Source of the DNA: SVQP01 sp045652835
GTDB lineage: Bacteria > Bacillota > Clostridia > Oscillospirales > CAG-272
DNA: 27,481 nucleotides
NCBI GenBank assembly: GCA_045652835.1
Contig: JAZOLE010000121.1
Coordinates: 1-27,481, forward strand
Direction of reading: 5' to 3'
Shown here: piece after piece, positions 24,080 through 27,481 of the stretch
Numbering within the stretch: the first letter of the stretch is position 1
Layout: every line of letters starts with the position of its first letter
Notes under the pieces: model-generated
Told to the model about the DNA's origin: nothing
The model's database searches: none
Seen by the model: the letters and a program-made list of their open reading frames with translations, nothing else
Program-made: the position numbers and the translations under genes

Positions 24080-25162
24080 TTATTCCTCGTCCTCGATTTC
24101 GGTTGCATCGGCAGCAGCGCGCTTTTCGGCACCCTCCTGCAGCATGGTTTCTGCCACCTGCTTTTCAAGGGCATCCTTAGTGCCCGAACGGCGGCGCACG
24201 GGTCTGCCGGGTTTGTTCAGTCGCTCGTCTGCAGACTTGTCCACAACCGTAATAAAGATGTCCTCAAGGCTCATGCCCAGCGCTTCCAGACCAATGATCG
24301 CCCAGCCGCGCTCTGCCATGGTGTAGAACAGCTTCTTGCGCACGTCAACGCCGTATTCGCTTTCGATCATGTAAGTATAAGCCTCACCGTCGCGCTCAGC
24401 CAGCACCTCTGCGTAAGCAATGCCGCTCATGCTCTTGATAGCCGAGAGCACCTCGCGGGAAGGACCGCAGATCTTAACGTTAAAGCGGCGGTTGTTCTCA
24501 ACTGCACGGGAGATGTTTTCGGTCAGCTCGTCCGCTACGATCTTGCCCTTGTTGATGATCACGATACGGTCGCAAACTGCCTGCACCTCTTGCAGAATGT
24601 GCGTGGAGAGAATGACCGTGTGACCCTTACCCAGCGTTCTGATCAGGTTACGGATCTCGATGATCTGCTTGGGGTCAAGACCGATGGTAGGCTCGTCAAA
24701 GATAATGACCTTGGGGTTGCCGATCAGCGCCTGCGCAATACCAACGCGCTGCTTGTAGCCCTTGGAGAGGTTGCGGATCACGCGCTTGCGCACGTCGCTG
24801 ATCTTGACTACCTCGCAAACCTCTGCGATGTGCTCAAGTCGGGGCAGCTTGCAGCCCTTGAGCTCATAGGCAAAGTTCAGGTATTCGTCAACCGTCATGT
24901 CCAGGTAAAGGGGAGGCTGCTCGGGCAGATATCCGATCAGCTTTTTCGCGCCAAGCGGGTCGGCGAGGATATCGATGCCGTCGATCGAGACCTTGCCCGA
25001 AGTACCCGAGAGGTAGCCGGTCAGAATGTTCATGGTTGTGGATTTGCCGGCACCGTTGGGGCCAAGGAAGCCCACGATCTCACCGGATTCCACCGAGAAG
25101 CTGATATCGTCTACAGCACAGTTTGCACCGTAGTTTTTCACCAGATGTTCGATTTTTATCAT
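24080..25162 (-). CDS. ABC transporter ATP-binding protein (GldA-like)
   Basis: A 360-residue ATPase that should power the adjacent permease. Walker A GPNGAGKST at 34-42, Q-loop region GYLPEQPPL at 77-85, signature NLSKGYKQRVGIAQA at 131-145, Walker B VIIFDEPTIGLDP at 152-164 and H-loop STHIL at 186-190 are all intact. The closest family pattern is the GldA/NatA-type ABC-2 exporter ATPase. A C-terminal regulatory-like domain (about 222-305) and a charged tail (about 308-360, RRRSGTK, ending DATEIEDEE) extend it beyond the usual 230-310 residues. AAAGGA precedes the ATG by 9 bases. It is the first gene of a five-gene operon: ATPase, permease, GldG-1, GldG-2, DUF4340. Confidence 0.93.
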   Translation of the reverse strand: MIKIEHLVKNYGANCAVDDISFSVESGEIVGFLGPNGAGKSTTMNILTGYLSGTSGKVSIDGIDILADPLGAKKLIGYLPEQPPLYLDMTVDEYLNFAYELKGCKLPRLEHIAEVCEVVKISDVRKRVIRNLSKGYKQRVGIAQALIGNPKVIIFDEPTIGLDPKQIIEIRNLIRTLGKGHTVILSTHILQEVQAVCDRIVIINKGKIVADELTENISRAVENNRRFNVKICGPSREVLSAIKSMSGIAYAEVLAERDGEAYTYMIESEYGVDVRKKLFYTMAERGWAIIGLEALGMSLEDIFITVVDKSADERLNKPGRPVRRRSGTKDALEKQVAETMLQEGAEKRAAADATEIEDEE

Positions 25163-25198
25163 ACTTACAGATCCTTTCTGTGGTTTGCAAAACTATAC

Positions 25199-25226
25199 AG
25201 AATACATCATATCATAAAATTGTAAA
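25199..25226 (-). promoter_or_regulatory. Candidate promoter of the Gld-like operon
   Basis: TTTACA (25226-25221) and TATTCT (25204-25199) on the - strand are 16 bases apart in an AT-rich gap. The match is weak and other registers are possible. Confidence 0.35.
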
Positions 25227-25284
25227 TTGCCTGTGAACATATAAGGAAATCTTCATTATATAATAATAAAAAAGCAATGAAAAA

Positions 25285-25307
25285 CGCCCGAGTCTTGCAC
25301 TCGGGCG
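25285..25307. terminator. Hairpin at the left edge of the transposase unit
   Basis: A perfect 9-bp stem (CGCCCGAGT at 25285-25293, ACTCGGGCG at 25299-25307) with a 5-base loop. On the - strand it is followed by TTTTT, as in a terminator. On the + strand it overlaps the -35 box of the transposase promoter. It could be a terminator, or a subterminal hairpin of the element. Confidence 0.6.
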
Positions 25308-25322
25308 GGATTTGTGGTATAA
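25294..25322 (+). promoter_or_regulatory. Promoter of the RAYT gene
   Basis: TTGCAC at 25294-25299 and TATAAT at 25317-25322 have a 17-base spacer. The -35 box falls in the loop and descending arm of a 9-bp hairpin, and the leader to the ATG at 25342 is very short. Confidence 0.65.
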
Positions 25323-25341
25323 TGGAAAGGAGGTGATGGTA

Positions 25342-25932
25342 ATGGATGAGAAAAAGGAAACAATGAGAAGAAAAGAATTGCGAATTAAACATTACGATTA
25401 CAGTTCCCAAGGCGCATATTTTATCACCATATGTGTTCAAGACCGTAAGAGAATACTATCCGAAATCATTTCTACGGTAGGGGGCGGCGCCCACGACGCC
25501 CTTGCTGAGTCTCAACTATCCATGGCAAGGGGCGGCGTCCTCGACGACCCGTTCCAACCGCAAATACGGTTGACCAATATTGGCAAAATCGTGGAGAAAA
25601 ATCTGTTATCGAGCGAAAGCATCTCCGGTGTCACAATTGACCAATACGTTATCATGCCCGACCACATACACGCAATTATCTTGTTAGATCCCGAAAAATA
25701 TATCAAAGGCTCAGAGAGGTCGTCGAGGGCGCCGACCCCTACCAACGAAATGTTGCCTCACGTCATTTCAACGCTCAAAAGATTCTGTCACAAAGAGATT
25801 GGCGATAAAATATTCCAACGCGGATATATGGAGCATATTGTGCGAGACCGCGAGGATTATGAAACGAGGGTAAAATACATCTACGAAAATCCTATGCGTT
25901 GGTATTACGAGGAATTATATGCGGAGGAATGA
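25342..25932 (+). CDS. REP-associated tyrosine transposase (RAYT, IS200-like Y1 family)
   Basis: A 196-residue single-domain HUH transposase. The start at 25342 is chosen because AAAGGAGG lies 8 bases before it. Landmarks: YDYSSQGAYFITICVQDRKR (residues 18-37), the HUH metal site MPDHIHAIIL (105-114; H108, H110), and the region QRGYMEHIVRDREDYE (159-174), where Y162 is the likely nucleophile, then YIYENPMRW. RAYTs are domesticated relatives of IS200/IS605 TnpA that act on REP palindromes. Three REP-like copies lie in frame inside this gene (25476-25501, 25527-25550, 25718-25743, the last inverted). They lengthen two loops (about residues 45-70 and 126-134) without breaking the frame, so the protein may still be active. 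Confidence 0.92.
   Translation: MDEKKETMRRKELRIKHYDYSSQGAYFITICVQDRKRILSEIISTVGGGAHDALAESQLSMARGGVLDDPFQPQIRLTNIGKIVEKNLLSSESISGVTIDQYVIMPDHIHAIILLDPEKYIKGSERSSRAPTPTNEMLPHVISTLKRFCHKEIGDKIFQRGYMEHIVRDREDYETRVKYIYENPMRWYYEELYAEE
25476..25501 (+). repeat. REP-like repeat copy 1 inside the RAYT gene
   Basis: It begins GGTAGGGGGCGGCGCCCACG and differs from the inverse of copy 3 at only three of 26 bases. It shares the GTAGGGG head with the intergenic repeats at 7827 and 9280. Confidence 0.8.
25527..25550 (+). repeat. REP-like repeat copy 2 inside the RAYT gene
   Basis: AAGGGGCGGCGTCCTCGACG and the bases after it align with copies 1 and 3 with one single-base gap and a few substitutions. It lies 25 bases after copy 1 in the same orientation. 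Confidence 0.65.
25718..25743 (-). repeat. REP-like repeat copy 3 inside the RAYT gene (inverted)
   Basis: On the - strand it reads GGTAGGGGTCGGCGCCCTCG followed by ACGACC, nearly identical to copy 1. The inverted orientation relative to copies 1 and 2 matches the paired arrangement of the intergenic elements. Confidence 0.8.
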
Positions 25933-25949
25933 CAGTTAGGAGAATATTT

Positions 25950-26390
25950 ATGAACAATTTGATTTACGCAAGGCTGGTGCAAAAGGATGATGCGGATATC
26001 CCGCAGATTTTGGCTATGTATCAACTGTCGGAGATTTCGCGATATATCGCTATTGGAGAGCAATATTTTAATTACGTCACCGGCAATGAAAACGTATATT
26101 TTTATAAAGTATACGAAGATGAAGCTCTGATTGGTACCGTCCATTTGGAAAAGCAACAGGGTATATTGTTCATGTCCATAGTGGTTTTTCCTGAATATCA
26201 AAGGGCAGGTCATGGGACGATGATGTTGGCGGATGTTCAAAATGATGCTTTTGGACTTGGGTTTGAAAGAATTGAGGTCTCGATTGATCAAACCAATATC
26301 GCGTCCGTCAGACTGTTTGAAAAAGCAGGATTTGTTTTTGTGTCGCAAGAAGATGAATTGAGAAATTATGTTTATCGAAAAGCAGAGTAA
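25950..26390 (+). CDS. GNAT-family N-acetyltransferase
   Basis: A 146-residue protein with the GNAT fold, which transfers an acetyl group from acetyl-CoA to an amine. Key landmarks: the acetyl-CoA loop QRAGHGT at 84-90 after the strand MSIVVFPEY (75-83), and the C-terminal NIASVRLFEKAGFVFVS (116-132), typical of the family. The start at 25950 follows TAGGAGAA by about 8 bases; it begins 17 bases after the RAYT stop, so the two may be cotranscribed, though this may be chance. Substrate unknown. The gene and its neighbours to the right are visibly more AT-rich than the region to the left. Confidence 0.88.
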   Translation: MNNLIYARLVQKDDADIPQILAMYQLSEISRYIAIGEQYFNYVTGNENVYFYKVYEDEALIGTVHLEKQQGILFMSIVVFPEYQRAGHGTMMLADVQNDAFGLGFERIEVSIDQTNIASVRLFEKAGFVFVSQEDELRNYVYRKAE

Positions 26391-26507
26391 TGGCGGATTC
26401 GTGACCACTTCTTCGCTTCGCGAAGGACAAGGGTCGAATGAGAGGCGTTGTGATGGGCTTGGTTGCCCGCGCCTACCGGACTTTTAACGCCATGGTTGTA
26501 AACGAAG
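26391..26507. other. Intergenic stretch between convergent genes with short hairpins
   Basis: It holds a 6-bp hairpin (CTTCGC/GCGAAG at 26411-26425) and an imperfect GC-rich hairpin around 26452-26476, without a clear T tract. No coding signal is seen. Confidence 0.4.
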
Positions 26508-26747
26508 CTATGTATTATATATTGGCTTATAGACCCAGCTCGTATCTAAATCAACTACATAGTCGACTTTAATATGCGAATCAAAAGGAAGTTCTTCATA
26601 GTCATAGCGCATACAAAAGGCGGAAGGAAATTCCTTTGCGCTAACAAGCTTCAGTAGTTCATTGGCCTTTTTGCGCAATTCTGATTCTTCTATTCGTTTT
26701 CCGTGTAATAGCATATCGCCATATACAGATTCTATGTACAATATCAT
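26508..26747 (-). CDS. Small protein of unknown function coupled to the four-helix-bundle gene
   Basis: A 79-residue protein that I do not recognise. The ATG at 26747 is chosen because AAGGAGAG lies just upstream and it overlaps the previous stop by ATGA. It starts with a short strand-like part (MILYIESVYGDMLLHGKRIE), has a charged helix (ESELRKKANELLKLVSAKEF) and ends in an aromatic, acidic beta-like part (CMRYDYEELPFDSHIKVDYV, WVYKPIY). No signal peptide or membrane segment is seen. Strict coupling suggests it works with or antagonises the four-helix-bundle protein. Confidence 0.65.
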   Translation of the reverse strand: MILYIESVYGDMLLHGKRIEESELRKKANELLKLVSAKEFPSAFCMRYDYEELPFDSHIKVDYVVDLDTSWVYKPIYNT

Positions 26748-27091
26748 TTTGCACTCTCCTTCGCCGTGTTGATGGATGCAATCAAAATTCTGCGTATTGT
26801 TCCGCATTGATTGTAAAGTTCTTTAGCAATTTCTCGATCAATCAACTCGGATTTTACAAACAATTCAAGCCAATATTCCGTTTCATAGCATTCTTTCAAT
26901 GCAATTTGAAACTTGGCAATAAAGTCGGCTTTACTATGAGCATAATTCGCTTCGTGGATGTTGGCGCCGATAGAGGTTGACGAACGCTCTAATTGATTAA
27001 CGAGAGAATGATGACCTTTTATACTGTCGCACATTTTAATGACTTTAACTGCAAAGTCTGTGGATAATTCTCGAAGTTTTGATTCTGCCAT
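26744..27091 (-). CDS. Four-helix-bundle protein (23S rRNA intervening-sequence/S23 family)
   Basis: A 115-residue, almost wholly alpha-helical protein of the 23S rRNA intervening-sequence protein family (PF05635-like). Family landmarks: LSTDFAVKVIKMCDSIKGHH, QLERSSTSIGANIHEANYAH, then FQIALKECYETEYWLELFVK. Relatives are encoded within rRNA insertions and, as Avd, in diversity-generating retroelements, where they form pentameric nucleic-acid-binding barrels; free-standing copies have no settled function. No reverse transcriptase or rRNA is present here. It has its own promoter, overlaps the 79-residue gene by ATGA, and lies directly downstream of an ordered hairpin array. Confidence 0.88.
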   Translation of the reverse strand: MAESKLRELSTDFAVKVIKMCDSIKGHHSLVNQLERSSTSIGANIHEANYAHSKADFIAKFQIALKECYETEYWLELFVKSELIDREIAKELYNQCGTIRRILIASINTAKESAK

Positions 27092-27114
27092 AATAACACC
27101 GCCTTTCTGTCGTT

Positions 27115-27143
27115 ATTATATCATAAATTCGTTTGCTTTTCAA
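27115..27143 (-). promoter_or_regulatory. Promoter of the four-helix-bundle operon
   Basis: On the - strand TTGAAA (27143-27138) and TATAAT (27120-27115) have a 17-base spacer. The -35 box directly abuts the first heptamer of the hairpin array at 27144. Confidence 0.8.
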
Positions 27144-27319
27144 GTGAAATATTCGGCTTACGCCGAATGTGAAATAATTCACTTCGTGAATTGTGAAATA
27201 TCTCACTTCGTTCGATGTGAAATGAAATTTGCCCACATTCGCGTCAGCGAATATTTCACATTTGCGCAGCAAATATTTCACAGCGAAGCTATTTCACTTG
27301 CCCGAAGGGCAAATTTCGT
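27144..27319. repeat. Ordered array of small hairpins separated by the heptamer GTGAAAT/ATTTCAC
   Basis: GTGAAAT occurs at 27144, 27169, 27193 and 27217; its inverse ATTTCAC at 27253, 27275 and 27291, with a variant ATTTCGT at 27313. Between heptamers lie short palindromes of 9-18 bases: 27151-27168 (7-bp stem), 27176-27192 (7 bp), 27200-27216 (imperfect), 27237-27252 (6 bp), 27260-27274 (6 bp), 27282-27290 (3 bp), 27298-27312 (6 bp). Stem sequences differ while the heptamer is kept. The heptamer flips orientation at the centre, and an 11-base inverse pair (27224-27234 with 27307-27317) encloses the right half. Confidence 0.9.
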
Positions 27320-27321
27320 TG

Positions 27322-27353
27322 AAAAAAGCACTTGCTTGCGCAAGTGCTTTTTT
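27322..27353. terminator. Bidirectional rho-independent terminator after tRNA-Tyr
   Basis: A perfect 14-bp stem, AAAAAAGCACTTGC with GCAAGTGCTTTTTT, around a TTGC loop. On the - strand it lies 2 bases after the tRNA-Tyr CCA end and has a run of T residues, so it ends the tRNA transcript. Confidence 0.92.
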
Positions 27354-27354
27354 C

Positions 27355-27439
27355 TGGTGGGGGATGGTGGATTCGGACCACCGAAGTCAGTGACAACAGA
27401 TTTACAGTCTGCCCCCTTTGGCCGCTCGGGAAATCCCCC
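27355..27439 (-). tRNA. tRNA-Tyr (anticodon GTA), CCA encoded
   Basis: The 85-base - strand gene begins GGGGGAT and ends ATCCCCC-A-CCA, giving a full 7-bp acceptor stem. The anticodon GTA is at 27405-27403 in a CTGTAAA loop. The long variable arm (CACTGACTTCGGTG-like) marks a class II tRNA, as expected for bacterial tRNA-Tyr. The T arm reads TGGTCCGAATCCA. Confidence 0.96.
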
Positions 27440-27444
27440 ATATT

Positions 27445-27481
27445 TGGAGCTGGTGAACGGAGTCGAACCATCAACCTGCTG
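27445..27481 (-). tRNA. 3' part of a second tRNA, probably tRNA-Thr
   Basis: The - strand sequence ending CACCAGC-T-CCA, with T arm GATGG-TTCGACT-CCGTT, is the 3' end of a tRNA cut by the window edge. Only 5 bases separate it from tRNA-Tyr, so they are cotranscribed. The AGGTTGATGGTTCGACTCC context and the common Thr-Tyr order in Firmicutes suggest threonine, but the anticodon is outside the window. Confidence 0.65.

Noticed and set aside
21727..24180. Very long + strand open frame (817 codons) across the GldG-1 and permease genes
   Set aside because: It crosses several clearly coding - strand genes with good ribosome sites and known motifs, has no ribosome site itself, and its composition is shadow-like.
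5435..25435. Upstream start at 5435 for the glycosidase gene
   Set aside because: A start at 5435 would place the promoter and terminator inside the coding sequence and would hide the signal peptide; 5540 has a ribosome site and a proper signal sequence. (The relevant start is base 5435.)
25950..26390. GNAT gene as a toxin of a DUF1778/RHH-GNAT toxin-antitoxin pair
   Set aside because: No ribbon-helix-helix antitoxin gene lies upstream; the neighbour is a transposase, and the protein resembles ordinary small GNAT enzymes.
27144..27319. CRISPR-like repeat array
   Set aside because: The constant unit is only 7 bases, the intervening parts are palindromes of 9-18 bases rather than 30-40 base spacers, and the unit flips orientation. 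No cas gene is present.
26744..27319. Diversity-generating retroelement (Avd-like protein)
   Set aside because: The four-helix-bundle protein recalls Avd, but no reverse transcriptase, template repeat or variable repeat is found in the window.

Overview
The window looks like a chromosomal segment of a moderately GC-rich Firmicute of the class Clostridia, probably a gut-type uncultured lineage. This is inferred from strong AGGAGG-type ribosome sites, consensus sigma-A promoters with 17-base spacers, ECF sigma factors paired with single-pass membrane partners, a short MetH without an activation domain, and tRNAs with encoded CCA ends. No gene pins the genus.

Layout. Bases 1-5452: two tandem, paralogous modules on the + strand, each an ECF-type sigma factor overlapping by ATGA a single-pass membrane protein (probable anti-sigma/sensor). 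The two partners share an N-terminus and an outer domain but differ elsewhere; the second ends in YD/RHS-like repeats. Each module lies between similar hairpin terminators and near-identical promoters. Bases 5478-7789: a secreted phosphodiester glycosidase (NAGPA fold) with a C-terminal Gly-Cys/membrane/basic tail. Bases 7790-9176: a palindromic repeat element, then a PAP2 phosphatase and a small membrane protein. Bases 9177-9495: a repeat-filled gap between convergent genes. Bases 9496-13332 (- strand): metF, short metH and a LURP-one-like gene, from a consensus promoter. Bases 13351-16811 (+): a divergent gene for a 1119-residue multidomain surface protein (three discoidin domains, a BIG2 domain, a glycosidase-like barrel) with the same type of C-terminal tail.

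Bases 16824-25162 (- strand): a five-gene Gld-like ABC transporter operon (ATPase, permease, two GldG paralogs and a very large DUF4340 protein with an InlB-type repeat ahead of its membrane segment). Bases 25285-26390 (+): a REP-associated tyrosine transposase (RAYT), whose coding sequence itself contains three REP-like repeats, and a GNAT acetyltransferase. Bases 26508-27143 (- strand): a four-helix-bundle protein coupled to a 79-residue unknown, preceded by an ordered array of hairpins separated by a heptamer. The right end holds tRNA-Tyr and the 3' part of a second tRNA (probably Thr), both on the - strand.

The window therefore mixes core functions (methionine/folate metabolism, tRNAs) with envelope functions (signalling, surface glycan enzymes, ABC/Gld transport) and small mobile or repeat-associated units. 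The best candidates for undescribed biology are the hairpin/heptamer array with its two-gene operon, the RAYT gene carrying its own repeat family, the duplicated sigma/sensor modules, and the shared C-terminal tail.
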